DNA of 64,000 bases from Pseudomonas sp. R37(2017) (GTDB taxonomy: Bacteria; Pseudomonadota; Gammaproteobacteria; Pseudomonadales; Pseudomonadaceae). Where the stretch lies: the NCBI RefSeq assembly GCF_002113375.1, contig NZ_NEHO01000001.1:1-64000 (forward strand), in the 5' to 3' direction. The position numbers and the translations under genes are program-made. A model generated the notes under the pieces. The model did no database searches, was not told the DNA's origin, and saw nothing but the letters and a program-made list of their open reading frames with translations. Shown piece by piece: positions 50,761 to 59,740 of this stretch. Within the stretch, counting starts at the first letter, position 1. The number at the start of each line of letters is the position of its first letter.

Positions 50761-52332
50761 CTAGATCCTGCGCTCTTGGCTGGCCCAGAACTGCGCGCGC
50801 AGTTCCTTCTTCAGCACCTTGCCCGCCGGGCTGCGCGGCAGAACCGCAACAAAGTCGACGCTCTTGGGTGCCTTTAGCGAACCGAGTCTTTCCTTGCACA
50901 GTGCGATCAGCTCTTCGGCTTCGACCTCCTGGCCGGCGTTGAGCTCCACCATGGCCTTCACCGCCTCGCCCCACTGCGCGTCGGGCACCCCGATCACCGC
51001 ACAGTCCTGTATCGCCGGATGGCTCCACAGCACCTGTTCCACTTCGCTTGGGTAGACGTTGAATCCGCCGGAGATGATCATGTCCTTCTTGCGATCAGTG
51101 ATGTGCAGGTAGCCTTCGGCGTCGAGATGGCCGATATCGCCGGTGTGTAGCCAGCCGTCGACGATGGTCTCGGCGGTCTTGTCCGGTGCCTGGTAATAGC
51201 CCTTCATCACCAGGTCACCGTGCACGCAGATTTCGCCGGTCGCGCCCTGAGGCAAGATCGTGCCGTCGTCGCTCATGACCTCGCAGCGGATCAACGGATT
51301 GGGACGCCCTACCGAGGACAGGCGCTCGTCCGAGGCGATATTGCCAGCGCTGTCGAAGTGCTCATCCGGGCGCAGGAAGGCTATGGAGGCAGGGGCTTCC
51401 GTCTGGCCATAACCGCCCATCATCACCGGGCCGAAGGTCTCTATAGCCAGCTTGAGCTTGTCCACCGACATGGGCGCGGCGCCGTACATGAAGTACCTGA
51501 GGGAGGAGAAATCCGCCTTCTCCTTCAGACCCGGAATGTCGAGCAGGCGATAGATCACCGTGGGGGGCAGGAAGAATTCCGTGACCCGGTACTTGGCAAT
51601 GGCACTGAGCAGCAGCGCCGGATCGGGCTTGGTCACCACGACCACAGTGCCCTCCAGCGCAGTGCAGGGCAGTGACAGCAGCCCGGCGGTGTGGGTCATG
51701 GGCGCCGCCGCCAGGTTGACGGGGCGCTCGTTGCCACCATAGCTGCAGCGCATCATGAAGTGTGCGCAGAAGGTTTGCGCGCTGCGGTGGGTGTTCATCA
51801 CCCCTTTGGGCGCACCCGTGGTACCGCCGGTGGCGGACAGCATGATCACGTCGTCCAGATTCACCTGCACCACGGGTCTGTCAGTCGACTGATGCACCAC
51901 CCAGTGTTGCAGCGGGATGCTGCCGATTACCATCGGAGCCTCGCCGTCTACGCAGATCCAACGCTTGATTTCCGGCAGGCGTGGTTGCAGTCCGGCGATG
52001 GTGTCGGCGAAGGCTTGCTGGAAGAACAGTACCTCGCAGCCGAAGCTATCCAGCACATGGTGGTTCTCATCCACCGAGTTGCGCGCGCCCACCGGAATCC
52101 AGCACATGTTGGCGCGCCACAACCCCAGGGTGCATGTCCAGGCGGTGACGTCGTTGCCTGCCCAGACAGCGCCCCTGGTTTCTTTGGGCAGCCCTTCCGC
52201 CAACAGGGCATTGGCGATACGGCAGGAAAGCTCTCCCACCTCCTCGAAGCTGTAGTGGCGGTCGTCCTGTATATAGGCGCTGCCCTGCGGATTACCGCGC
52301 CAGCCGCGGTCAAAGAAGTCGATGATAGCCAT
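50761..52332 (-). CDS. acyl-CoA synthetase (class I adenylate-forming)
   Basis: 523 residues. The P-loop-like ATP motif SATGGTTGAPKGV is near 170, GGYGQTEAPAS near 305 and the hinge and lysine region HLDAEGYLHITDRKKDMIISGG near 405, ending in RSPAGKVLKKELR with the catalytic lysine. It activates a carboxylic acid as its CoA ester via an acyl-AMP. The ATG at 52332 has GAGGAG upstream. The substrate could be a long or cyclic acid, in line with the neighbouring acyl-CoA dehydrogenase and thiolase. Confidence 0.9.
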   Translation of the reverse strand: MAIIDFFDRGWRGNPQGSAYIQDDRHYSFEEVGELSCRIANALLAEGLPKETRGAVWAGNDVTAWTCTLGLWRANMCWIPVGARNSVDENHHVLDSFGCEVLFFQQAFADTIAGLQPRLPEIKRWICVDGEAPMVIGSIPLQHWVVHQSTDRPVVQVNLDDVIMLSATGGTTGAPKGVMNTHRSAQTFCAHFMMRCSYGGNERPVNLAAAPMTHTAGLLSLPCTALEGTVVVVTKPDPALLLSAIAKYRVTEFFLPPTVIYRLLDIPGLKEKADFSSLRYFMYGAAPMSVDKLKLAIETFGPVMMGGYGQTEAPASIAFLRPDEHFDSAGNIASDERLSSVGRPNPLIRCEVMSDDGTILPQGATGEICVHGDLVMKGYYQAPDKTAETIVDGWLHTGDIGHLDAEGYLHITDRKKDMIISGGFNVYPSEVEQVLWSHPAIQDCAVIGVPDAQWGEAVKAMVELNAGQEVEAEELIALCKERLGSLKAPKSVDFVAVLPRSPAGKVLKKELRAQFWASQERRI

Positions 52333-52389
52333 GGGGCTCCTCGCAATGGGCACGGCCCCGTCGCAAGGAGCCGTGCGCCTGACAGATGG

Positions 52390-53523
52390 TTACAGCTGGG
52401 TCATTGTGGCGCGGGCCAGGCCGCGCTCTTCCAGGAAGCCCAGCAGGTAGCGGTGGCCAAAGGCTTTGGAGCCGGAGGCGAAGCCCACCTTGTTGGTTTC
52501 GCCGTCGAGCAGCTTGATGACGCCGGCGGCCTGCAGCGCACCGGTCGCGATATAGGCGGTTGTGCCGAATACCTCGGCGCGCACGGCGGAAAGCTGGCCC
52601 CGGCCGATGGCGGTATCGACCATTCGCACCTGGGTGGTACGTTCGCGCGCAGGCATGCTCGGCGTTGTGGAGTCGACGACCTGCTTGATCACCGCATCCT
52701 GCTGCTCGCCGGTCAGGTTCTTGTACTCCTGCTCCCACTTGTATCCCAGCTGATGCACCTTCTGCATCACGTCGTTGTCGTAGAAGCCGACGCAGGAGAT
52801 GCAGCTGCGCACGCGGGAGTCGTTCTCGAAATAGACCGGCAACGAAGTGCCGCCCCACGGCAGGGCGAAGACCGGCTGCATGAAGTGCGGCGAGGTGACC
52901 TGGAACGAAGCGTTGGCCGCATGCTCCTTTAACTTGCCGTCCCACAGGTAGCATTGCTGGACACGCAGCATCTCGAAGATGGACGCGGTGGAGCCCACAG
53001 TCACTCCGGCAGCGCCCTCACGCGGACCGCGGCACAGGGTGCTGGTTTCCAGCGCATCGATACCCGGGTGTTCCAGGGCCAGCTCGGCGGCTATTTCCGC
53101 GAAGCTGTACATGTAGGACAGGGACGGCGACACCAACAGACCGGCCTGACGATACAGCTCGCCAAACCGGTCGCGAACGGCGCGGATATAGCTCTGCTCA
53201 CCGGTGGTATCGATGTGGTGGCAGCCGGCCTTGAGCGCGGCTTCGACGCCCACCAGGCCGAAGTTGACGAAAGGCCCTACGGTGTTGCATACCACCTTGG
53301 CGCCAGTGAAGGCCCTGGTCAGAGCCTCCACATTGTGCTCGCACTCGATGATCTCGCAGGTGGCCGACTCCAGGCGCACCACTCTCTGCGCCATCATTTC
53401 CTTGACGCGGGCGGCGCTGCGGGCCACGGCCGTGAAGGGAATGTTCTGGTCGATCAACCAGTCCATGATCAGCATACCGGTGTAACCACTGGCGCCGTAG
53501 ACAACTACTGGATACTTGGCCAT
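52390..53523 (-). CDS. saccharopine dehydrogenase-like oxidoreductase
   Basis: 377 residues. The Rossmann start VVVYGASGYTGMLIMDWL and KVVCNTVGPFVNFG are typical of saccharopine dehydrogenase-like/trans-acting enoyl reductase proteins. Family members reduce C=C or C=N bonds of lipid or amino acid intermediates. The genuine lysine pathway is not nearby, so a reductase acting on a CoA ester or cyclic ketone is more likely. It lies 57 bases before the acyl-CoA synthetase in the same operon. Confidence 0.8.
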   Translation of the reverse strand: MAKYPVVVYGASGYTGMLIMDWLIDQNIPFTAVARSAARVKEMMAQRVVRLESATCEIIECEHNVEALTRAFTGAKVVCNTVGPFVNFGLVGVEAALKAGCHHIDTTGEQSYIRAVRDRFGELYRQAGLLVSPSLSYMYSFAEIAAELALEHPGIDALETSTLCRGPREGAAGVTVGSTASIFEMLRVQQCYLWDGKLKEHAANASFQVTSPHFMQPVFALPWGGTSLPVYFENDSRVRSCISCVGFYDNDVMQKVHQLGYKWEQEYKNLTGEQQDAVIKQVVDSTTPSMPARERTTQVRMVDTAIGRGQLSAVRAEVFGTTAYIATGALQAAGVIKLLDGETNKVGFASGSKAFGHRYLLGFLEERGLARATMTQL

Positions 53524-53558
53524 TGCATGTCCTCATAATTTTTGTTGGATCAAGGAAT

Positions 53559-54839
53559 TCAGTTCTGCGCCCAGCCTTCGGCATATAGCTGCTGAGCCAG
53601 CAACCCCAGGCGCATGGTGAGTACCCGGTTCTCGCCATCTTCGATCAGCGCGGCGCGGGCATCCCGGAACAGCTTTTCGATGGGGTATTCACGCGAAGTG
53701 CCGGCCCCGCCGAACAGTTGCAGCGCTTCGTCGGCCACACGCATCGCCTCTTCGGTGACGGTCACCTTGGCCGAAGCGGTTGCGTAGGGATGGCTGCTTG
53801 GGGAAAGGCGCGCGAAGGCCAGCGAGCGGCGGGCCGTGGCGCGTGCCAGCTCGACCCGACGCAGCATGTCGCCGAGTCGATAGCGGGTCATTTGATGGTC
53901 GATCAGCAAACGGCCACCCTGCTTGCGCTCATGGCAGTACTGCAGCGCCATCTCGAAGGCGGCGCGCGCCAGCCCGGTGAACACCTGGGACATGTGGGTC
54001 CCGGCAAAAGACCAGGCCGAAGCCATGTTGCCGTAGTACTCGTCGCGCAATGCCACCGCATAGCGCCTGGGCACGCGCACGTTATCGAAGTAGATCTCGC
54101 CCTGCGGCAGGGCGCGCTGACCAATCTTGTCCAGCGGGCTGCCGCGTGTCACACCCGGCAGGTCAAGGGGCACTATCACCGCCATGCCGTGGGGGCGGCC
54201 ATCCGCCGCGAAGAAACCGTCGCCATAGTCGGCGCTTATGTAGCAGAGGGCCACCTGGGCCACCGCGCCGTTCGACACCCATGCGGAACACTGGCCGTTG
54301 ATCACTATGTCGTCACCGCACAAGCGCCCCCACAGGTTGCCCTTGTTGCCGGGCTGGCCGGGGACCCACTCGCGGGCCATGTCGAACACCTGCACATCAC
54401 TGCCTTTGTCCGGCTGGGTGATCACCCAGCAGCCGATCTTGTCGGCGCACAGCTCCACCAGTTCCTGATTCTGGGCCGCCACCGCCATCTGCAGCGGAAA
54501 GCCAGCCGCACCGAGGGACACGCCCAGCCCGGCGTCACCCCAGCCCAGTTCCTCGCCGATCAGGGACTCCAGGCGCACGGCCATTTCCGGCGGCAGCTCG
54601 CCCAACAGCTCGGGACTCAAACCCAGCTTGGCGTACTCGGCGAAAACCTCGTAGTAAGGGGAACCGGACGCGACCACCTTGTCGGCGCTCATCTTGTCCA
54701 GCTCGGCGCCCAGGGGTCGCAGTACCTCGCGGGCAAATCGATGAACCGAAGCCTGGATGGCTGCTTCCTCCTCAGCGAGCGGAGTCTCGAAGCCGGTCAG
54801 GCCCACGCTTGGCAGAGTCAATCGGGTTTTCAGTTGCAT
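53559..54839 (-). CDS. acyl-CoA dehydrogenase
   Basis: 426 residues, three-domain acyl-CoA dehydrogenase: helical N-terminus (FAREVLRPLGAELDK), a middle sheet with WVITQPDKGSDVQ and CSAWVSNGAVAQVALCY, and the C-terminal bundle with YCHERKQGGRLLIDHQMTRYRL, LQLFGGAGTSREYPIEKLFRDARAALIEDG. FAD-dependent alpha,beta-desaturation of an acyl-CoA. The ATG at 54839 has GAGGTG nine bases upstream; a GTG at 54851 is possible. First gene of the leftward operon and divergent from the AraC regulator. Confidence 0.9.
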   Translation of the reverse strand: MQLKTRLTLPSVGLTGFETPLAEEEAAIQASVHRFAREVLRPLGAELDKMSADKVVASGSPYYEVFAEYAKLGLSPELLGELPPEMAVRLESLIGEELGWGDAGLGVSLGAAGFPLQMAVAAQNQELVELCADKIGCWVITQPDKGSDVQVFDMAREWVPGQPGNKGNLWGRLCGDDIVINGQCSAWVSNGAVAQVALCYISADYGDGFFAADGRPHGMAVIVPLDLPGVTRGSPLDKIGQRALPQGEIYFDNVRVPRRYAVALRDEYYGNMASAWSFAGTHMSQVFTGLARAAFEMALQYCHERKQGGRLLIDHQMTRYRLGDMLRRVELARATARRSLAFARLSPSSHPYATASAKVTVTEEAMRVADEALQLFGGAGTSREYPIEKLFRDARAALIEDGENRVLTMRLGLLAQQLYAEGWAQN

Positions 54840-54958
54840 GATCTTCGGCACCTCGCGCTCTTGTTTTTACGGTTGCCATCTTGCCCCTGGAGCGCGGTGG
54901 TGCCTTTCAGCAAATGCCGCTATATTTATCAAAATCCGCTCATTGAGGAGTGCCGAGC

Positions 54959-55831
54959 TTGTCACGTCCGAACTGGCTTTCCGTACGGAAGCAGCTGGGC
55001 CAGACGCCCATTCTCGAAGGGCATATCCACGGCGAGATCCCTCTGTTCGTCGAGCGCTACATGTACCAGACCGGCGAGCGCGTGGTTTCCGGGCTCGACT
55101 GCATGGCGCTGCTCAATCAGTTTGGTGGCGGTACGGTGCATGAGGGCCAGCAGAGCCAGCCGCGCAGCCAGAATTTGCCGACTCAGTCGATACTGGTGCC
55201 ACGAGGGGTTTCCACGCATTGGCACTACACGGGCCCGGTGGATTTCGTGGTCTTTTACTTTCTCGAGGGCGGTAACGACATCACCGCCAACCTGGAACTT
55301 TTGGTCGAATCGCGTGGGCAGCCGCTATCGTTCAGCGATCAACTGACAGGCGCCGCAGCGCAACAATTGGTGAGCGAACTTTATAAAGGCCTGGGCGCTG
55401 ACCAAGGCTATATGGCACGGCTGGCGGCGTTGATGCTGGAGCAGAGCTATCGACTGCTGACCACGCCTTGCAGCGTCAGCATCAGCCCACGCTACGCACA
55501 CTTTTCACGCCTGCAGGCGGTGCTGAACCAGATCCATCGGAATCTGGCGGGCGATCTGTCAGTGGATGCCCTTGCCAGTTGCGCCGGTGTCAGCTCGGCG
55601 CATTTCCGGCGCCTGTTTCAGGAAGCCGTGGGCATGCCGGTGCACCGTTATGTGCTGGCTACCCGCCTGGAACAAGCCCGGAAACTACTGACCCTCTCGG
55701 AAATGCCTATCGCGCATATCGCTCAGGAGTGCGGCTTCAGCAGCCAGAGCCATCTGACTGTCAGCTTCAGGACGATCCACGCGGTGACACCTGCACAGTT
55801 TCGCGCCCGACTCGCCAGCCGACGGCAATAA
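54959..55831 (+). CDS. AraC family regulator of the acyl-CoA operon
   Basis: 290 residues: a cupin-like sensor region (about 1-170) and a C-terminal HTH pair (about 190-288, VDALASCAGVSSAHFRRLFQEAVG and IAHIAQECGFSSQSHLTVSFR). The start is a TTG at 54959, because GAGGAG (54945-54950) stands eight bases before it. A GTG at 54950 would overlap that ribosome site. Divergent from the acyl-CoA dehydrogenase by about 120 bases, so it most likely activates that operon. Confidence 0.82.
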   Translation: MSRPNWLSVRKQLGQTPILEGHIHGEIPLFVERYMYQTGERVVSGLDCMALLNQFGGGTVHEGQQSQPRSQNLPTQSILVPRGVSTHWHYTGPVDFVVFYFLEGGNDITANLELLVESRGQPLSFSDQLTGAAAQQLVSELYKGLGADQGYMARLAALMLEQSYRLLTTPCSVSISPRYAHFSRLQAVLNQIHRNLAGDLSVDALASCAGVSSAHFRRLFQEAVGMPVHRYVLATRLEQARKLLTLSEMPIAHIAQECGFSSQSHLTVSFRTIHAVTPAQFRARLASRRQ

Positions 55832-55868
55832 ATGCTTACGCATGGCCCCCTGGATGGGTGTGGCAGGG

Positions 55869-55904
55869 CAAAAAACTAAAAAGCCCCGCACGAGGGCGAG
55901 GCTT
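55869..55904 (-). terminator. second of two tandem terminators for the DUF1538/PII operon
   Basis: On the minus strand the stem AAGCC-x-CGC/GCG-x-GGCTT (55881-55904) is followed by a T-rich tract (complement of 55869-55882). It backs up the terminator at 55971-55997. The stretch 55998-56252 holds no supported gene. Confidence 0.7.
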
Positions 55905-55970
55905 AAAATTCGGTCTATTCCAAGATGCACGAAATCAGCGCAGATCCGGAGTTTTCGGGACAGCAGGCAT

Positions 55971-55997
55971 AAAAAGCCCGACATCATAGCCGGGCTT
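55971..55997 (-). terminator. rho-independent terminator of the DUF1538/PII operon
   Basis: AAGCCCG...CGGGCTT stem (55974-55997) followed on the minus strand by TTTTT (complement of 55971-55975). It ends leftward transcription from the PII-like genes about 255 bases downstream of the last stop. Confidence 0.75.
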
Positions 55998-56252
55998 CAA
56001 AAGGCGTCACGCTGTGTTCATAGCAATTCACACTGCTATAAAAACAGATCTATTCCGCGCGGAAAAACTTTTAATTTTTGCATACGTAAAAACTGTTTCC
56101 GAAATGTCCGCTGATTTTAATGGGCTCTTTGGCACTCAATACTTGAAGGCTTAGAGGACTCAGGAACTCTGTCAATCCGTACGGCAAACAGACCAACTCA
56201 ATGCCGGTGCAAACCGATAATTCGACCAGGCCGGTGACAGGCAATATTCCTA

Positions 56253-56645
56253 CTAAATATTTTCCCTCCTGGCATCAAGCTCTTGAGGCACGTCCACTGG
56301 CATCACCAGAGGTGACGCGAAAGTCAGCGCAACCATATACACCGTACCGCTGCCCGGTTCAGTTAGCCCTGCATGAGTACAGATGAAGTCGAACACCGCC
56401 TCGGACTCGGCTACATCCACCACCACGCTTACCATCCTGGAGAGAGACGCCTCTGGTACCTCATTGCGGTGTGCTTTGGCGGCCTGTAGCACGGGTACAC
56501 TGCGACAGCTAACGCTGTCCATCCGCGTAATTCCATAAGTATCACGCAACAATTGCAGTAGGTGGCGGTCCATCCCATTATCGGGCAATACACAACTGAT
56601 GAGTTTTGCAGCTCCACCCGGTACAACCATTACCGCCCCGCTCAC
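56253..56645 (-). CDS. PII-like protein, second copy
   Basis: 130 residues with a PII-like ferredoxin fold pattern: KLISCVLPDNGMDRHLLQLLRDTYG in the first half and SRMVSVVVDVAESEAVFDFICTHAGL then GSGTVYMVAL in the second. The usual T-loop and nucleotide motifs of GlnB are not evident, so the ligand is open. Its start overlaps the preceding PII-like gene by 4 bases (ATGA type). Last gene of the operon. Confidence 0.7.
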   Translation of the reverse strand: MSGAVMVVPGGAAKLISCVLPDNGMDRHLLQLLRDTYGITRMDSVSCRSVPVLQAAKAHRNEVPEASLSRMVSVVVDVAESEAVFDFICTHAGLTEPGSGTVYMVALTFASPLVMPVDVPQELDARRENI

Positions 56646-57004
56646 GAAGTTTTTCCTTGTTCGAGTATTTCGCGCGGAATGTAGGTAGCCACCTTTTCCA
56701 CAGGGGTCGCATAAATCATGCCGGCGCCGGGAACATCCAATTCGGCCGCGCGATAGATAGCCTCGAGTACCGCGTCCTGGTAATCGGCAGCTACTAGCAG
56801 GCTAACCACTTCTTTCTCCGCATCAATGGCAATGCTGAGCAGGCCGAGACGCTCACGGGGACCAAATCCTTGGGCGTGGTGGACAATGGCGCCTGGCGCC
56901 CCCATGCCCTGAGCCGCACGGATCACCAGATCTCCGCGCCCGACGGCGACAATGCACGTAATCAATGCAACGTCGGTAAGGTAAGTAATTCCTTGAGCTT
57001 TCAT
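56642..57004 (-). CDS. PII family regulator paired with DUF1538 transporter
   Basis: 120 residues of the PII/GlnB superfamily: ALITCIVAVGRGDLVIRAAQGMGAPGA, the RERLGLLSIAIDAEKEVVSLLVA strand-loop and the closing ELDVPGAGMIYATPVEKV. The canonical uridylylated tyrosine of GlnB is not seen. PII-like proteins encoded beside a transporter usually gate it by binding a nucleotide or metabolite. Overlaps of 4 bases with genes on both sides indicate tight coupling with the DUF1538 gene. Confidence 0.8.
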   Translation of the reverse strand: MKAQGITYLTDVALITCIVAVGRGDLVIRAAQGMGAPGAIVHHAQGFGPRERLGLLSIAIDAEKEVVSLLVAADYQDAVLEAIYRAAELDVPGAGMIYATPVEKVATYIPREILEQGKTS

Positions 57005-58785
57005 CTCACTTCTCCTGTACCCAATATTTGATTCGTAGGCTGCTCAGTGGTGAGTTTTGTCGACCTCCACGCTTGGACACGGGCCCACTGTCCGAGGAGC
57101 ATGACACTGATGACCGGGCCAACAGATGCCATACAAAGAATTCCGAAACCCTCAACGGCATTGGTTGCATTGCCCAGTCCCAGCCCCATGGCCAGAACGA
57201 GCGGTACGGTGATTGGCCCTGTAGTGACACCCGCGCTATCCCAAGCCACATTGACAAACTCTTCGCTCGAAAAAAATGTCAGCAACGCAGCAAATAGATA
57301 GGGCGGCACAACCAGCCATACCAGTGGAAGGTCGAACACCAGCTTGGCCACACCCACGGCGATACCGCTCGCTACGCCTATCGATACCGCACGTATCAGA
57401 CTCCGTTTGCGGATAAAGCCGTTGGTAAGGCTCTCTGCGGTGACGCCTAGGGCATTCAGCGCGGGTTCAGCGACAGTCGCACCGTACCCAAGTACCCACG
57501 CGAAGCCCAAGGCGAGTATCAGTCCGACCTCATATAAATAGAGTGGGGAATTGTCAATGCCCGGAATCTGCATGAAGGCCGTCGGGATAAGTGTCCCTGC
57601 ACTCCCTCCTAGCTTTGATAGGCCGTAAGTTAGCCCGAGATTGAACACACACATTCCAACAACAGTCAGGGCGATGCCGAGAAAGATCTCATTCCGCCGT
57701 GGCAAGCTTTGACGCAGTAGTAGCTTCAATACGATCAGTAGAAAAATAACCAAAGGCACAATGGCTCGTAGCCCCGAAACTATCTCAAGTCCTGGGCTAA
57801 TCGTGTACCAATTTGAAGCCTGAAGTCCGATGCTATTCGCGGTGTGGGCAGCGGCGATGATTTCCGCTGGCGTGGAGATAGCAGCCACAAAGAGGGCCAA
57901 CAGCATTACCCCTATGACAGGAAACAATGAGGCCAATGTGACAATACCGAATCCGGATAGCCCTGAGCCGCCTTTGCCCGCAGCAGCCGCAATGCCAATA
58001 CCCAACGCTAACACCAGAGGCACAGTGACTGGCCCGGTGGTGACCGCGCCTGCGTCCCATGCCAGACCGATAACCTTGGCAAGTTCAGGATCGCTAGCCA
58101 TATAAACCGTCAACAACAAAACCGGCACCAGCGAAAAATAGATAAACGGCTTCAGGCTCCAGCCGTAAATGAATCGGAGCGTGCCTGTAACAGCGGCCAG
58201 ACCGACACTAGCCCCCACAACCAAAACCAGTTCGCTGGTCCATTGGTTGAGGATCGCCCAGAGGTACGGCGCGCGCTCCGCAGAGACGTTCTGCCCGGCG
58301 GCACGTAGTGCACCAATAGCCGGTTCAGCGAAAGTCACCCCGATTCCTAACAGCAAAGTAATCAGCAGAACAACGGGCAAGGATGACTTGCGTGGAAGGT
58401 TGCTGCCGATGATACCGCCGAAAGGCATTAGGCCAAGTTTCAGCCCTTCCATAAACAGCATCAAACCGACGATCACAGCGAACAAGCCACCAGCCACCAG
58501 CAGTGAATCGTCTACTAGCTGACGCAGGATAATGATCTGGAAAAGCGCCAGATACAGTGCCAATGGCACCACGGCGCGAACCTGCTCCATTAGTCGGACT
58601 TTGAGGTAGGGTTTGAGGATGGCGGCAATCTCGCCCCACCGCAATTTCGCAGTTCGATGAGGAGCAGCCTGCCAGCAGCCATCGGCATTGCGAACTGGGG
58701 CTGATACCAGTTCACGCATAGGTATCTCGCGGCGACCCGCGCCAATCACGTGCAAATAGTCGGCATAACGAGTGGAGTCTTTCAT
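57001..58785 (-). CDS. DUF1538 integral membrane transporter (two-repeat)
   Basis: 594 residues with 12 or more helices in two homologous halves (about 55-280 and 330-580). Each half has GVTFAEPAIGALR-like (first) or GATVAEPALNALG-like (second) and AWDAGAVTTGPVTVPLVLALG / AWDSAGVTTGPITVPLVLAMG signatures. DUF1538 proteins are predicted transporters of unknown substrate that often neighbour PII-like genes. The internal duplication suggests an inverted or parallel repeat fold. First gene of the operon. Confidence 0.85.
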   Translation of the reverse strand: MKDSTRYADYLHVIGAGRREIPMRELVSAPVRNADGCWQAAPHRTAKLRWGEIAAILKPYLKVRLMEQVRAVVPLALYLALFQIIILRQLVDDSLLVAGGLFAVIVGLMLFMEGLKLGLMPFGGIIGSNLPRKSSLPVVLLITLLLGIGVTFAEPAIGALRAAGQNVSAERAPYLWAILNQWTSELVLVVGASVGLAAVTGTLRFIYGWSLKPFIYFSLVPVLLLTVYMASDPELAKVIGLAWDAGAVTTGPVTVPLVLALGIGIAAAAGKGGSGLSGFGIVTLASLFPVIGVMLLALFVAAISTPAEIIAAAHTANSIGLQASNWYTISPGLEIVSGLRAIVPLVIFLLIVLKLLLRQSLPRRNEIFLGIALTVVGMCVFNLGLTYGLSKLGGSAGTLIPTAFMQIPGIDNSPLYLYEVGLILALGFAWVLGYGATVAEPALNALGVTAESLTNGFIRKRSLIRAVSIGVASGIAVGVAKLVFDLPLVWLVVPPYLFAALLTFFSSEEFVNVAWDSAGVTTGPITVPLVLAMGLGLGNATNAVEGFGILCMASVGPVISVMLLGQWARVQAWRSTKLTTEQPTNQILGTGEVR

Positions 58786-58918
58786 AAGGTCATCTGCTCA
58801 AATTTATCTGCCAGTGGATGACCAAACGGTCTAGTGGTGTCGCGATACGAAAAAGACGGGAAAGAGTAGTGTATTTTTTTTAGCGCCGTCGCCACTTCAG
58901 CTGTTTCCCGATGTTGCA

Positions 58919-59308
58919 TCAGGCGGCCTGTCTGATGCCGTCAATAGCACGATCAATCCAGGCAACCCCTGCCCTAGCCAGCTCCCTCGTTTTGCCCTCA
59001 CTGATCCCGTAATACTTGCCCACACGCACCATTGGCCACTTGGCACCGTAGTACAACCAAATAATTTCCCTCATTTGCTGATCACGATGTAAAAGCCTAG
59101 CCACAGCCTCATCGATGGCAAGCGCCCAGTCATCGGTAATGCAATAGCCTCTGGTTGCAGTGGCTTGTGGTGTGAACAGTCGCATAAGTGCAAGCGTCGG
59201 AGATACATGCCCGGGAACACCCATCCCATCCACACGCCACCATCCCCACTGCTCCAACAGATATTCAGTATCGTCCAAAGCTCGGTCTGCCGGCTTGCGA
59301 GTGTTCAT
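58919..59308 (-). CDS. phage antiterminator Q-like protein
   Basis: 129 residues. The opening ALDDTEYLLEQWGWWRVDGMGVPG and the C-terminal HTH-like WPMVRVGKYYGISEGKTRELA match antitermination Q-like proteins of Pseudomonas prophages. It would let RNA polymerase read through late terminators. ATG 59308 follows AGGGGA. It now stands at the left border of the prophage remnant with no late genes left to control. The 133-base gap on its left (58786-58918) shows nothing. Confidence 0.75.
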   Translation of the reverse strand: MNTRKPADRALDDTEYLLEQWGWWRVDGMGVPGHVSPTLALMRLFTPQATATRGYCITDDWALAIDEAVARLLHRDQQMREIIWLYYGAKWPMVRVGKYYGISEGKTRELARAGVAWIDRAIDGIRQAA

Positions 59309-59312
59309 GTGT

Positions 59313-59633
59313 TCAATCCCCTGTGAAGTTGGTTCCGCCTGCACCGCGACGGTTGTTATGTTGGTACTGTGCAGCCCGGCCAGACACTGTCGGCACACTT
59401 TTCAATGCTTCGATCTGCTGCTGGACCTGCTGTAGTTTCAGGCTCACTTGAAAGACCAGGTCTTCAAGCGGTAACGCTTCCCCAGTGTCGATCGACACCC
59501 AGCCGGAGACACTGCGTTTCATGCAAGGCCGAGGGCCGTAGAGCCCATTCATGGTGGCCGAACCCCGGCACTCATTGCAGACGGCCATCGGGATTGGCTG
59601 GCGGGAGAACTCAGGGCGAAGAGTCTTTTTCAT
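59313..59633 (-). CDS. phage zinc-finger-like hypothetical protein
   Basis: 106 residues. CNECRGSATMNGLYGPRPC (about 19-37) looks like a treble-clef or DnaJ-like zinc knuckle, followed by a coiled-coil-like stretch (FQVSLKLQQVQQQIEALKS). Common among Pseudomonas prophages next to the Q-like gene; no known function. GAGGA precedes the ATG, and the gene ends 4 bases before the Q-like start. Confidence 0.65.
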   Translation of the reverse strand: MKKTLRPEFSRQPIPMAVCNECRGSATMNGLYGPRPCMKRSVSGWVSIDTGEALPLEDLVFQVSLKLQQVQQQIEALKSVPTVSGRAAQYQHNNRRGAGGTNFTGD

Positions 59634-59740
59634 GCGTTTGAATCCTCTCCTATGGTTGTTTCTTGAAGGTCATCGCAGGCCTTGTTCTGTAAGGCCTCCA
59701 TCGCTATACCGGGATCTCCGGATCTAACACCGGTCAACAT
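59630..59740 (-). pseudogene. 3' end of a truncated phage gene
   Basis: A 36-codon frame ending in ALQNKACDDLQETTIGEDSNA, whose TGA overlaps the ATG of the zinc-finger gene (ATGA). This overlap suggests the tail of a real upstream phage gene. Its start codon abuts the capsid gene start head to head (CAT|ATG at 59738-59743), which marks a deletion junction. Confidence 0.45.
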
